Source: a virus. From it: a stretch of DNA of 64,000 nucleotides. The notes under the pieces are model-generated. The model was not told the origin of the DNA. It saw only the letters and a list, made by a program, of their open reading frames with translations, and made no database searches. A program made the position numbers and the translations under genes. This document shows, one piece after another, positions 5,868 to 15,516 of this stretch. The stretch is from positions 1-64,000 of IMG/VR virus record IMGVR_UViG_3300038441_000779; one strand, 5' to 3'. Numbering within the stretch: the stretch's first letter is position 1; every line of letters starts with the position of its first letter.

Positions 5868-8807
5868 ATGGTTGATTTTGTAGAAACTCCCAACTTCGAT
5901 GAGGCCATTGCCATCATCGAGACGGGTGAAAAAGTTCTGGGTGGCGCTGGCGGTCCTGCAAACCGTCCGCTGCAAGCCCTGGCTAACCGTACTCGCTACC
6001 TGAAAGATTTCCTGGATGGTATCGTCAGCGGTGGCATTGGTGGCGTTATCCTCATGGGCGTTCTGGAAACCCAGGCCGAACTGGATGCCATCCCTACTGA
6101 AGGTCTGAAGGTCGGCACCGCCTACTTCCTGAACTTCGAGATGCGCGTGTGGAACGGCACCGAGTGGGGTAACTCCGGTTCCCTGCGTGGTGAACGCGGC
6201 CTCAACATCCTGGGTGTCTGGCCTGACGCAGTTCCACTGCCGGACCACACTCAGAACGTCATCGGTGACGCTTACCTGTGGAAGAACGACATTCACGTTC
6301 TCGTGCCTTCGTTCGATCCTGAAGATCCGGAAGCCTCCGACCTGCCTCCTATCTGGGAAGGTCTGGGCATCCGTGGTCCAGACGGTAAGAGCACCTTCGA
6401 CATTTACCGCGAACAACCAGGTAACGCCAACAAGACCCAAGCCCAGTTCCTGGCTGAACAGAAAGGTGAGCAAGGCGACGACGCCTATGAAGCCTGGCTG
6501 AAGATCCCGGTGAACGAAGGCAAGTCTCGTGAACAGTGGGTTGAAGAAACCCGTGGTCTGCAAGGTGAAGTCGGTCCTGCCCGTGGTGCGTTCGTTGTAG
6601 CTGGTTCGAAGGCCAACGCTGGTCAACTCCCTACCCCGGGCGATGAGACCAAAGCCTGGTACGTAGGTATCGATCTGTACGTTTGGGTCGAAGCCGACCA
6701 GAACTACATCATGATCCCTGGTATCGCTGGTAAGTCGGCGTACACCATCTGGCTGGAATCTGATCCAGAGCATGAAGGTCAGACCGAAGCTCAGTTCCTG
6801 GAGTCGCTGAAAGGTGCTAAAGGTAATGACTCTGTCGTACCTGGTCCAAAAGGTGACGACGGTCGTAACCTGCGTATCCTCGGTACCGTTGGTACCAGTT
6901 CCGAACTGGCCCAGCTCGAAGACCCAGTAGACCAGGATGCCTATGCCACCCTGGACACTGGTCGCCTGTGGATGTTCCTGCCTCTGGAAGGTGGCTGGAA
7001 AGATCTCGGCCCATGGCGTGGTGTGGATGGTAAGTCTGCCTTTGAAGTATGGCAAGACAACGGCCATCCAGAAGGTACCCCAGCTGAGTTCTTTGCTTCG
7101 CTGAAAGGTAAAGACGGTATCAACATGGAGATCCGTGGCGTTGTTGCCACTCTCGCCGCGTTGCCAGCCGTTCCGCAAGAGCAATGGCTGTATGCCGTTC
7201 AGGATGAGCGTTCGTTCTACCTGTACCTCGATGGTGCTTGGGCGAACATCGGTACCTACGGTATCGACGGTGTTGACGGTAAAGACGGTAAGTCTCTCGA
7301 TATCGTCAAGATCCTCACCGAAGAAGACGACGTTCCGCCTGCCGCTGATGCCAACACCAAGGGCAAAGCGTATATCTCCTGGAACCCACGTGATGTCTAC
7401 GTGAACGTTTCCGGCGGTGCATGGGAGAATGCCGGTCCGTTCATGCCTCTGGGTCAACAAGGTATCCAGGGTGTTGCCTTCCGTCCTAAGGGTACCGTCA
7501 TGGCCCTGGGCGACCTGCCTCCTATTGGCGGCGATGGTAACGCGGTAGAAGGTGATACCTACTCGGTTATCGAAGAAGGCAAGAAGCTCTACACCGTTGT
7601 TGACGGTCAGTGGAGCGGTCCTCTGGACATCGTCGGCCCTATGGGTAAAGACGGTCCTCAGGGTATCCCTGGTGCGTTGATGCCTATTAAAGGTGTCTAC
7701 AAGACCATGGCTCTGCTGCGTGCGGCTCACCCTACTGGTGCGCTGGGCGACGCATACATGATCATCGATCCGGATGCCTTGCCAGAACCTATCCGTAACC
7801 TGGCCATCTGGTCGGTTGAGGGTAACGACTGGGTTGACACCGGTCCGTCGGGTATCAAAGGTGAGCAAGGTAATCCTGGTAACGACTCCACCGTACCAGG
7901 TCCTCAGGGTGAGAAAGGTAGCCAATGGCTGACCCTCGCTACCCAAGATGCTCCTTCTGCTGCGTTCAACGGTCGTCCTGGTGACTGGGCGGTTAACCAA
8001 CTGCTGCGCGTCTACTACAAAACTGTTAACCAAGGCTGGGTGTACTGGGGCCAACTGGTCGCGGGTGATGTTAACTCGCCTCTGCTCGCCGAAGGTAAAG
8101 TGGTACGTCTGGGTAATACCTGGATCCCACTGCCTGTAGACGAAGTAGAGAGCCCAGTTGAAGGTGAGTTCTACGCTCGTAAGAAAGTTGGCGAAGATCA
8201 AGGCAACCCAGTGATGGCTTGGGCCGCGCTGCCTGACATCATCGCTGACCTGCAAACCAAACACGACACCAAGCAATTCGTCCGGGTCTACAAGACCACT
8301 GACTCGGTGCCTGTGTGGGCTGAACTGCAGCTGCCTGCGGCTGGTATCTCCGATATCGCCAACCCGAAAGACGGTGCTCTGTACCTGCGCTTCGCCAAGA
8401 ACGGTACCTGGGTCGAATACATCCCGGCTCCGAACGACGCCAAGCAATACGTACAGAAGGGAGGTAACTGGATTTCCTTCGACCGTTATGACATGCCTGT
8501 TAAAGCCATGTCCGCTACCGGTTCCGTGGATCCGACTGTCGACCAGGTTGTAGCGCTGGATAACTCCGCCGTTGCTGCCAAGACCATTACCCTCGGTGAC
8601 GGTCCTAAAGGTGCGAACGCTCGGGCTCAAACCCTGATCGTAACGGTTACTGGTTCTGCTGGCGTTGTTAGCTTCGCAGCTACTGGTGCAACCACCCTGA
8701 GCTGGCACGGTGGTACTCCGCCTACTCTGTCGGGTTCCGTTACCAACATCGTGTTCTGGTGGACCGGTAGCCGTTGGATCGGTCAGCTGGGTGCGGTAGT
8801 CCCTTAA
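5868..8807 (+). CDS. Long tail fibre protein with collagen-like segments (979 aa)
   Basis: Residues 1-60 (FDEAIAIIETGEKVLGGAGG, then NRPLQALANRTRYLKD) resemble the attachment domain seen in many Pseudomonas phage fibres. The body alternates short Gly-X-Y runs (GPKGDDG, GIDGVDGKDGKS, GPMGKDGPQGIPG) with a repeated unit of about 50-60 residues of the form ..I.GV..T...L......GDAY.....LY...DG.W...GP. The last 100 residues are Thr/Gly/Ser-rich beta. AGAGGAAAG precedes the ATG. This is the expected trimeric fibre for host recognition; the next gene is its likely assembly factor. Confidence 0.9.
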   Translation: MVDFVETPNFDEAIAIIETGEKVLGGAGGPANRPLQALANRTRYLKDFLDGIVSGGIGGVILMGVLETQAELDAIPTEGLKVGTAYFLNFEMRVWNGTEWGNSGSLRGERGLNILGVWPDAVPLPDHTQNVIGDAYLWKNDIHVLVPSFDPEDPEASDLPPIWEGLGIRGPDGKSTFDIYREQPGNANKTQAQFLAEQKGEQGDDAYEAWLKIPVNEGKSREQWVEETRGLQGEVGPARGAFVVAGSKANAGQLPTPGDETKAWYVGIDLYVWVEADQNYIMIPGIAGKSAYTIWLESDPEHEGQTEAQFLESLKGAKGNDSVVPGPKGDDGRNLRILGTVGTSSELAQLEDPVDQDAYATLDTGRLWMFLPLEGGWKDLGPWRGVDGKSAFEVWQDNGHPEGTPAEFFASLKGKDGINMEIRGVVATLAALPAVPQEQWLYAVQDERSFYLYLDGAWANIGTYGIDGVDGKDGKSLDIVKILTEEDDVPPAADANTKGKAYISWNPRDVYVNVSGGAWENAGPFMPLGQQGIQGVAFRPKGTVMALGDLPPIGGDGNAVEGDTYSVIEEGKKLYTVVDGQWSGPLDIVGPMGKDGPQGIPGALMPIKGVYKTMALLRAAHPTGALGDAYMIIDPDALPEPIRNLAIWSVEGNDWVDTGPSGIKGEQGNPGNDSTVPGPQGEKGSQWLTLATQDAPSAAFNGRPGDWAVNQLLRVYYKTVNQGWVYWGQLVAGDVNSPLLAEGKVVRLGNTWIPLPVDEVESPVEGEFYARKKVGEDQGNPVMAWAALPDIIADLQTKHDTKQFVRVYKTTDSVPVWAELQLPAAGISDIANPKDGALYLRFAKNGTWVEYIPAPNDAKQYVQKGGNWISFDRYDMPVKAMSATGSVDPTVDQVVALDNSAVAAKTITLGDGPKGANARAQTLIVTVTGSAGVVSFAATGATTLSWHGGTPPTLSGSVTNIVFWWTGSRWIGQLGAVVP

Positions 8808-8815
8808 CTGAATAG

Positions 8816-8843
8816 CTACGGGGGTCTCTAAAGACCCTCGTAG
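8816..8843 (+). other. Intergenic hairpin after the fibre gene
   Basis: Stem CTACG-GGGTCT / AGACCC-CGTAG with one mismatch and a CTAA loop, 9 nt after the fibre stop codon. A short TTT follows. It may be a weak terminator or a processing site between the fibre and the next gene. Confidence 0.5.
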
Positions 8844-8872
8844 TTTCCCCACCAAAGATTTTAGGAGACAGT

Positions 8873-9526
8873 ATGACTACTGTTACTCGCGACACCCGTT
8901 TGATCCACATCCCGACTGGCGATTACCCTGTATACCTCCGGGACCTCAACACCCGTATCGAGAACGCGTGCATCAACCCTGATCGCATCGATTCGGAAGC
9001 ATTGGTAGATTTCGGCTACGCTCCTGTAGTAGAAGTCGACATGCCACCAGGCGACGTGGTTAGTGAAGGTGCCCCAGAGCTCGTAGACGGTGTTTACAAG
9101 CGTACCTGGATCATCCGTGAGCATACCCCTGTTGAAGAAGCTGCGTTGCTTAAGCAGGCCAAAGACACCGCGCTGGTTGCCATCGAACAGCTGCGTGTCA
9201 ACGAATTCCGTGATGGCGTTCCTTATCAGTTTACTGAAGGCGTCTACCACGTACAGATTCGTAGTGAAGACCGCATCAACATTGTTAGCCTGCGCATCAT
9301 GGCTAAAGAAGCGTTAGCTGCGGGCAGTCCTTTCGCGATCAAGTTCCGTGTGGCTGAAAATGTCAGCGTGGACCTGGAAGCCGAGGAAGTGGTTGCAATG
9401 TCCGATGCTGTTGCTGCACAAGTGCAAGCAGGTTATCAGGCTATCTGGGATCTGAAAGACCTCACCGAACTGGCTGAGACCATCGCAGAGATTCCGGAAA
9501 TCCCGACTTCCATCTTCTCCTTGTAA
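8873..9526 (+). CDS. Probable tail fibre assembly protein, DUF4376-like (217 aa)
   Basis: It lies directly after the long fibre gene, behind TAGGAG. The C-terminal 110 residues (about 105-215) have the layout of DUF4376 domains: a RDGVPYQF-like start, a strand with an Asp/Arg pair, a helix, and a final segment with a W-containing helix (YQAIWDLKDL). DUF4376 proteins commonly follow phage fibre genes and are thought to help fold or attach them. The N-terminal half looks like a separate beta domain. The match is by pattern, not by search. Confidence 0.65.
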   Translation: MTTVTRDTRLIHIPTGDYPVYLRDLNTRIENACINPDRIDSEALVDFGYAPVVEVDMPPGDVVSEGAPELVDGVYKRTWIIREHTPVEEAALLKQAKDTALVAIEQLRVNEFRDGVPYQFTEGVYHVQIRSEDRINIVSLRIMAKEALAAGSPFAIKFRVAENVSVDLEAEEVVAMSDAVAAQVQAGYQAIWDLKDLTELAETIAEIPEIPTSIFSL

Positions 9527-9530
9527 CGTA

Positions 9531-9565
9531 TAAGGGACTAGGTGGTAACCCCACCTAGTCCCTTA
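9531..9565 (+). other. Strong hairpin adjoining a ribosome binding site
   Basis: Perfect 15-bp stem with a 5-nt loop; the 3' arm ends at 9565 inside the TTAGGAG site of the next gene. It probably modulates or protects translation of the adhesin operon, or marks an RNA end; no U tract follows. Confidence 0.65.
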
Positions 9566-9575
9566 GGAGTTTCTC

Positions 9576-10634
9576 ATGCTCGAACTTCTACACGGAGGAA
9601 CCGGGGGCGTACGCCCTACGTACCCTAACTCTGGTCCTGGTACTAAGGTTTTACAATACGGCAACGAGGAGATCGGTTACTTTGGCGAGGTTACAGGGGC
9701 ACAGTTGTTTACCCCCAAAGAGTACATGACTCTTGCCAGAGCGTATTTCGGTAACCATGATAACACTGCCGATGCTTTGTCCAACATCTGGCTGAAGTAC
9801 TTCTTTAAAGGTAAAGTTGTTTTCATCGCCAAAATTCCTTTTGCGGCCAACGTCAACTGGAATGAAATTTATTTGTCCGGTTTGGTTTACGGAACTCAGA
9901 ACAATGGCAAGTACCCTGCGGGCAACGAACCGACGTGGCAATACAACCCGTTGTTCAAACAGGAAGGCCAGCGCAATTGGGCTTTGATCCCTCGTCTGAT
10001 CAAAGGTGTGGCGACCGATCCGTTTACTACCTTCAACGACGCGGCGTATACGGGTAGTGAATGGACGGAGTTGGTGGGTCGCTGCTTCGTTGGTCCTAAC
10101 CCACCGGTTAGTGAGAAGTGGGCATCGTTCTCGGTTGCAGATCTTCGCTTCGACACCAACCGTTATTTCTGGGCTCAAGAAACCGACAACGCTAACGTCA
10201 ACAATGCGTTGTACCTAACCAACGGTTCTGCCACGTTCTTTACCCGCACTAGCTTGGTTAAGACCTACCAGGCCATGTGGTATCGACCAGTGCTGGAATT
10301 GGTTGATGCTGCAAACGGTGGTGTGTTCCCTGCTGCTAATATTAAGATCAAGCCGTCTGAGGATATCGCGGATATCTGGTTGCTTGATACTGATATTGAA
10401 CCAGGCGACCCCGATCTCAACTTGGGTATTAACAACATCCGTATTGAAGACCAAGGCGTTAAAGACCTCCTGGTTACTTACTCCTTCGATCCAAGCACTC
10501 CTAGCCGGCCAAACAACATCAATGGCATGGTAGAAAGCAGTGACTGGAAATTGTTTGGCATTACTGGCGTTTATGTTGAGCCAAGCAACTTCGAACTCCC
10601 GCCAACGTATTACGAAATCCTGAAAGGCGAGTGA
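9576..10634 (+). CDS. W/P-LEL family virion adhesin with C-terminal extension (352 aa)
   Basis: The N-terminus MLELLHGG is the leader shared by several adhesins here. Residues about 18-245 form one W/P-LEL module: SGPGTKVLQYGNEEIGYFGE, then WLKYFFKGKVVFI, SGLVYGT, GSEWTELVG and finally MWYRPVLELV. A further 105 residues (about 246-352) form an unrelated acidic, beta-rich domain not found in the paralogues. It is the first of five tandem adhesin genes and probably contributes to surface binding. Confidence 0.85.
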   Translation: MLELLHGGTGGVRPTYPNSGPGTKVLQYGNEEIGYFGEVTGAQLFTPKEYMTLARAYFGNHDNTADALSNIWLKYFFKGKVVFIAKIPFAANVNWNEIYLSGLVYGTQNNGKYPAGNEPTWQYNPLFKQEGQRNWALIPRLIKGVATDPFTTFNDAAYTGSEWTELVGRCFVGPNPPVSEKWASFSVADLRFDTNRYFWAQETDNANVNNALYLTNGSATFFTRTSLVKTYQAMWYRPVLELVDAANGGVFPAANIKIKPSEDIADIWLLDTDIEPGDPDLNLGINNIRIEDQGVKDLLVTYSFDPSTPSRPNNINGMVESSDWKLFGITGVYVEPSNFELPPTYYEILKGE

Positions 10635-10635
10635 T

Positions 10636-11583
10636 ATGAAAAACATGATTAAGTGGGATAACCTCACTCAAATGCCGTTCACCACTAACGTCTACCGTGG
10701 TAACGCCCCGCTGGACCGGGCTGCATTGTCCAACCCCATTGCTACGTTGACTGCTGGTGAAACCCAGTACGAAGACGACGTGGTTCGTGGGCAGACTTAC
10801 TACTACGTGCTCGAAACCGTAAAGGGTAGCGACAAGGTCCCTAGCAACAACATCCAAGTAGTTGCCTTGCCGAAAAAAGGTCCTGGTCCTATCGCTTTGA
10901 AACAAGGCGATTACAACTACGGCTATTACGGTACGATCCCTACACGTGACTTCATTGGCACGCAGGGCATCCTCGACCAAACCAAACTTGTACTCAACGC
11001 CGGCAGCGCGATCCTACAACTTTCCCCTACCTGGCATAAATACATCCGTAACGGTAAGGTGTTGTACGTACCTAACGGCCCGCTGATTTCCGGGTTGTGG
11101 TATAAAAACGTCTATGACGCTGGATGTGTATTTGGTGTCGCCGGTCCTGGTCCTTACAACGCTGGCGCTGATGTACCACAGAGCAAAACTGTGGATATCG
11201 GTGGTACCAAGTTCAAAGTACGTCTGATGAAAGGTTGGAGTGATGATGTAACGGTTCAGCCACCATCTTCCCCGGCTTCGTCAGAACTCCTTAACCCGCT
11301 CCTTAACGAATGGGACGACCTGGTCTACCCGTTGTATGAGTACGTACCTACGTCCCAGCGGATGGCCAACGTGCAACAGCAGACCCGCACCCAACTCAAA
11401 CTCGACGCTACTAACGTCGGACGGTTTATGTGTCAAGAACGTTGGCAGGGTAGTACACCAATTTTCCGTGGTATAACTGTCGCTGGTCGCCCAGCAGTAA
11501 CCACTATCGGTGTTGACGGTAACGTTAGCATTACTGCTAACTTCATGTCGTGGTGGCCTGTACTGGAACTCGTCGAAAACTAA
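10636..11583 (+). CDS. W/P-LEL adhesin with N-terminal Fn3-like domain (315 aa)
   Basis: Residues 1-80 look like a fibronectin type III domain (VYRGNAPLD, then a YEDDVVRGQTYYYVLETV strand pair). The W/P-LEL module follows: GPGPIALKQGDYNYGYYG, WHKYIRNGKVLYVP, CVFGV, NEWDDLVY and the ending WWPVLELV. It starts 1 nt after the upstream stop, so it is translationally coupled. Sugar- or protein-binding virion protein by inference. Confidence 0.85.
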   Translation: MKNMIKWDNLTQMPFTTNVYRGNAPLDRAALSNPIATLTAGETQYEDDVVRGQTYYYVLETVKGSDKVPSNNIQVVALPKKGPGPIALKQGDYNYGYYGTIPTRDFIGTQGILDQTKLVLNAGSAILQLSPTWHKYIRNGKVLYVPNGPLISGLWYKNVYDAGCVFGVAGPGPYNAGADVPQSKTVDIGGTKFKVRLMKGWSDDVTVQPPSSPASSELLNPLLNEWDDLVYPLYEYVPTSQRMANVQQQTRTQLKLDATNVGRFMCQERWQGSTPIFRGITVAGRPAVTTIGVDGNVSITANFMSWWPVLELVEN

Positions 11584-11593
11584 GGAGATCTAA

Positions 11594-12565
11594 ATGAGCA
11601 TTAAAATCGCTTGGTCTCCTTTCGGCAGTGTGCCCGACCAACTGACGTTGTTTTGGAGTGATTCCCCGTTCACTGCCGAGACCCTACCACCTGACAGTGT
11701 AAACATCCCGCCAGCTAACGTTGATTACGTGGACGATGGTGTAGCGGAACGTGCTACACGGTACTACATGCTGCTGGCTAAAAAGGCTAACAAGCCAGAT
11801 CATTACAGCCAATGTCTGTGCTATGCCAACTGGAAGAAGACCGGTCCAGGGCGTAGCACTATCCTGCGTGGCGACTGGAACATTGGGTTGATGGACATTA
11901 TTACTAGTAGTCAACTCTTCACCGCAAGTGAATTGAAAACGGCACTAGGATTAGGTGTGGGCTTTGGCGGTAACGTAAACGATGCGGTGGCTGGTCATTG
12001 GTATAAGTTCATCCGCAGGGGTAAGATTATTTTTATCCCTACCGCGCCACTTTCCAATACCGGCACCATACGTTGGACTGATTTGTATAACGCGGGTCTT
12101 GTGTACGGCGTGGATGGTCCTGGGGCGGCTCCATTTAATTTAACGACTGCCGGTTTAACACCTCCAGTAACAGCTCCAGTCAACCAAAAGCGAGTAGTCG
12201 TTAAAGACGGGCACAGCTTCTTGGTGCGTACTCCAACCCTCAGCACGCTACCTACCGACCAGTTCATGGGAGCTAACAAGGATACGTTCCCCGGTGGTGA
12301 GTGGTGGGAAACCATGGTCATGGTGACCCTTAACCATATAGAGGCGGATGACGTTAGCAAAATACCACCGCTCAGGTGGGGTGATTCTGCTGGGGCACCA
12401 GCAAACTGGTGGTCTTGTGGTGCGACACCGCACTTCAGGCCAAACACATTCGCCACCTGCCTAAGTGCCAACAACTGGTCTGGTTATACCCCTCGTGACG
12501 CTAAGGGGACCTTGGCATCTAACTGGGTCAACTGGGTGCCTGTACTCGAATACATTCCTGAATAA
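11594..12565 (+). CDS. W/P-LEL adhesin with N-terminal Fn3-like domain (323 aa)
   Basis: Same domain order as its two neighbours: an Fn3-like N-terminus (LFWSDSPFT, then TRYYMLLAKK) and a W/P-LEL module with GPGRSTILRGDWNIG, WYKFIRRGKIIFIP, AGLVYGV, GGEWWETMV and a NWVPVLEYI ending. AAGGAG precedes the ATG. The divergence between these tandem paralogues suggests selection for variety in the binding surface. Confidence 0.85.
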   Translation: MSIKIAWSPFGSVPDQLTLFWSDSPFTAETLPPDSVNIPPANVDYVDDGVAERATRYYMLLAKKANKPDHYSQCLCYANWKKTGPGRSTILRGDWNIGLMDIITSSQLFTASELKTALGLGVGFGGNVNDAVAGHWYKFIRRGKIIFIPTAPLSNTGTIRWTDLYNAGLVYGVDGPGAAPFNLTTAGLTPPVTAPVNQKRVVVKDGHSFLVRTPTLSTLPTDQFMGANKDTFPGGEWWETMVMVTLNHIEADDVSKIPPLRWGDSAGAPANWWSCGATPHFRPNTFATCLSANNWSGYTPRDAKGTLASNWVNWVPVLEYIPE

Positions 12566-12576
12566 AGGTAAACACC

Positions 12577-13494
12577 ATGGGAATCAGAATTGAATGGGTT
12601 GACCCTAACCAGGCCAACGCCCCCGTCAGCATCTATCGGTCTGAAAACAAGATGCTTGACGACAACAATCTGCCTGAACCCATCGCGGTAGTTCCTAGCA
12701 ACACCGGATTCTACCTCGATGAGGACATCATCCGTAATAAACTGTATTACTACCGTGTGGCTACTCCTGGCGTAGAGGGGAGCGGTGAGCTGGTCATTAC
12801 CCCTAACAAGGGGTTGATGTTCATGCCGTACACAGGCCCGGGTCCCAAGAACATCATTCGTGGTGATTACGAGTTCGGTATCTTTGGTCGCATGCCCATG
12901 GGTAACTTGTTCAGTGCCCAAGAGCTCGTTAGTTGGTCCGGTATCGATGTTATCACCGAAACAGTTCCAGGCATCCCTAACGAATGGGTTAAGTTCATCC
13001 ACAAGGGCAAGATCTATTTCACACCGACGATGCCTATTGCAACCAAGGTATCATGGCTCAGCCTGTATAACGCTGGCTTGGTTTACGGGGAGATCCCGAA
13101 GGTTGAGTGGCCGCCGCTCGTCAAAGATACTTACCCATTCGTCCCGCAGAACAAAACGATCTCCCTAAGAGAGCATTTGTTCGGTGTTCGTTTCCCTACG
13201 TCGCGTAAGAATTCGCAAAGTACCGCCGGGGATCAAGCCAGTCTGATTGGGGGAGAATGGGATCAGTTCATTGCCAGCCTGTATGTGGTAAGGACTTTCC
13301 CCGACGCTAACGGTAATCCACAATTGGACGACAACGGCAACCCACCATACGCCAGCTTCACTACCGACGTTAGCGTGGCCGGTTGTTTGAACCGCGGGTA
13401 CTCCACCGCAGGGGATAGTACATTTAACTCATTGCCTAGTGGCACCACCGATGCTGTAAACGGCTGGCGTCCGTTGCTTACACTGATCCTTTAA
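12577..13494 (+). CDS. W/P-LEL adhesin with N-terminal Fn3-like domain (305 aa)
   Basis: Fn3-like residues 1-85 (VSIYRSENKML, then RNKLYYYRVATPG) are followed by a W/P-LEL module: TGPGPKNIIRGDYEFGIFG, WVKFIHKGKIYFTP, AGLVYGE, GGEWDQFIA, a Cys-Asn-Arg-Gly motif (CLNRGYS) and the ending GWRPLLTLI. AAAGGT precedes the ATG. Third consecutive protein of this two-domain design. Confidence 0.85.
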   Translation: MGIRIEWVDPNQANAPVSIYRSENKMLDDNNLPEPIAVVPSNTGFYLDEDIIRNKLYYYRVATPGVEGSGELVITPNKGLMFMPYTGPGPKNIIRGDYEFGIFGRMPMGNLFSAQELVSWSGIDVITETVPGIPNEWVKFIHKGKIYFTPTMPIATKVSWLSLYNAGLVYGEIPKVEWPPLVKDTYPFVPQNKTISLREHLFGVRFPTSRKNSQSTAGDQASLIGGEWDQFIASLYVVRTFPDANGNPQLDDNGNPPYASFTTDVSVAGCLNRGYSTAGDSTFNSLPSGTTDAVNGWRPLLTLIL

Positions 13495-13505
13495 AGGAAC
13501 CGCAT

Positions 13506-15506
13506 ATGGAGATTTTCCTAAGTGTCCTGGATGGGAAAAAGGAATATCCCTACCCAGATGACAAATATCTGGGGGAAGTGGCCAGCGGTGATTTCATTGA
13601 CGGTGTTACTCTGGCTGCCAATTTGGGTCTTACTGCGGGCATCTCCCAAAACGCTACAACCAGCTGGCTCAAGTTCCAAGCCCAGGAAGGCTATACGTTC
13701 CTGATTCCTAAGAAGAGTTTGCGCTATCGCCTCTCTTGGGATTCCTTGAATACGGCTAACGTAATCAATGGAGTCAAGACGGTCCTGGTTCAGGGCAACC
13801 TTTATAAGGTCCGGGTGCTCAAAGGCGCTGAAGCGAATCCAACTGGATGGACTTCAGCGCTGGGCCAGGATAACCCAGCTATTGCGAATCCTTCAGAATG
13901 GAACCGCTTCGTGCACAGGGTCAGTGCAAACAATCCTGGACTTGCCTCCAACTGGGAAAGTTTCAGCAATACTGACCTGGGTGTTGCCAACGGTACTACC
14001 ATCGGGCGAATGAGCATCTGTACGGAAGAAGTTGCTGCCATGTCTGGCTATGTGATTGGACGTGGTAATACAGCGTTGTCGGAATTCAACTACTTCACCA
14101 AGCTCGATGGAACGAGCACTGCGCAAAACCATTACGGCTGGCGCCCGGTATTGGAGTTGATTGGCCCTGCACCTTACTACCCTGATTCAGGTCCAGGTAG
14201 TAAGTACCTAATAACCGGTGACGAGCAATTGGGTTACTTCGGTGAAGTTAGTGCCGCTGATCTGATGACCCACATCGAACTACGTAACCACCTTAATCCG
14301 GCAATGGTTGCGGACATTCGCGTTCAATCTGATTTGGGTTGGTTCAAGTTCTACCATAAAGGGAAGGTGAAGTTCATCGGCAAGGGTAGTTTCTCTACCT
14401 ACCTGTCCTGGAACACGTTGTATGCTAACGGCGGTGTCTACGGCACTAACGATAACGGCAAATACCCGGCCTCAACTCCGGTTAACCAATATCGTCCTGT
14501 GACGTTGGTTCGTGAAGGTGTTGATTGTAAGTTGGTTCCTCGGCTGATTACCGGCGGTCCAGACCCTTACACATCAGCTACCGCCTACCACACGGATAAC
14601 GAGTACGGTGATCTCCTTTATCGGATGGTTACTGGCGCGCATCCTAACGCAGGTTTGTGGGCTAGCTACACAACTACTGCGCTGCGACTAAACCAAGCCC
14701 ACACGTGTGTTAGTACACAGGACACTAACTCAGCTAACTCCATGATCCGTGGTTATTCTGGTAACCTACACGCCGGCGCACAAAACTTAAGCAAGGCCGA
14801 TATCAACGGCTACAGTCAACACATCCGCATGGTGTTGGAACTGGAGAGTATTGTTAGACGACCTTTGTTGGCTTTGGACCCTTCTGATCAAACAGCAGGT
14901 TCTACGGTTATCGAAGATAAATCCGGTCGTGCCCTCACAGTAAGCAACGTTGGTGTGGTGGTATCTGATGACGGTCCTAAACCAGGCGTTAAGTCGATGT
15001 ACTTCGACGGTACTGGATGGAATTATCTGCGTATCCCGCATGCGCAAGTACCTAACATCCTCCGTGGTGATTTCACCATTGAGTATTGGTACAAACCGCA
15101 AACTAATGCCAACGGCTTGAGTGCTGTATTCAACCAATGGCAGCAAGCTGCTGGCCTGGGCGGTGTGGTTTGCTCGACGGCAAGCCCGACAGCTCAAACC
15201 TGTCACTTCGGTCCATTCAACGAGAACGGTGCGTTAATAACAGCAAGCGCTCCTCCACCAGGTTGGGTGCATGAAGCGATTACCCGTAAGGGTGATACCT
15301 TCACACGTTGGCGTGATGGTAAGTCTGTGGGTACAGCTCTCAGCGCTACGTCCAGAGACAAGATAGCTATTGACTGGACTGTCGGTGCCTACTTTGGCCC
15401 TGCCGGTACTGTACCAGCTAACGGGGCGACTGTGTTGAATGGTTGGGTGGCTAAGCTGGCTATTACTGGCTATTGCAAGTACACTGCGGAATTTACCCCT
15501 GAATAA
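13506..15506 (+). CDS. Double W/P-LEL adhesin with C-terminal LamG-like domain (666 aa)
   Basis: Two W/P-LEL modules lie in tandem: the first ends GWRPVLELIG near residue 220 and runs straight into SGPGSKYLITGDEQLGYFGE of the second, which ends HIRMVLELE near residue 450. The last 215 residues are a laminin-G/concanavalin-like domain (SMYFDGTGWNYLRI, FTIEYWYKP, GWVHEAITR). The join shows that the LEL strand of one module serves as the MLEL-like start of the next. Largest member of the tandem set; probably a branched or multi-specific adhesin. Confidence 0.85.
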   Translation: MEIFLSVLDGKKEYPYPDDKYLGEVASGDFIDGVTLAANLGLTAGISQNATTSWLKFQAQEGYTFLIPKKSLRYRLSWDSLNTANVINGVKTVLVQGNLYKVRVLKGAEANPTGWTSALGQDNPAIANPSEWNRFVHRVSANNPGLASNWESFSNTDLGVANGTTIGRMSICTEEVAAMSGYVIGRGNTALSEFNYFTKLDGTSTAQNHYGWRPVLELIGPAPYYPDSGPGSKYLITGDEQLGYFGEVSAADLMTHIELRNHLNPAMVADIRVQSDLGWFKFYHKGKVKFIGKGSFSTYLSWNTLYANGGVYGTNDNGKYPASTPVNQYRPVTLVREGVDCKLVPRLITGGPDPYTSATAYHTDNEYGDLLYRMVTGAHPNAGLWASYTTTALRLNQAHTCVSTQDTNSANSMIRGYSGNLHAGAQNLSKADINGYSQHIRMVLELESIVRRPLLALDPSDQTAGSTVIEDKSGRALTVSNVGVVVSDDGPKPGVKSMYFDGTGWNYLRIPHAQVPNILRGDFTIEYWYKPQTNANGLSAVFNQWQQAAGLGGVVCSTASPTAQTCHFGPFNENGALITASAPPPGWVHEAITRKGDTFTRWRDGKSVGTALSATSRDKIAIDWTVGAYFGPAGTVPANGATVLNGWVAKLAITGYCKYTAEFTPE

Positions 15507-15516
15507 GGAATGATTG

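Noticed and set aside
5853-8855. A 1000-codon open frame on the minus strand opposite the long tail fibre
   Set aside because: It is the mirror of a highly biased, GC-rich fibre gene; its product has low-complexity Val/Thr/Arg composition and no ribosome site, while the plus-strand frame has clear fibre features.
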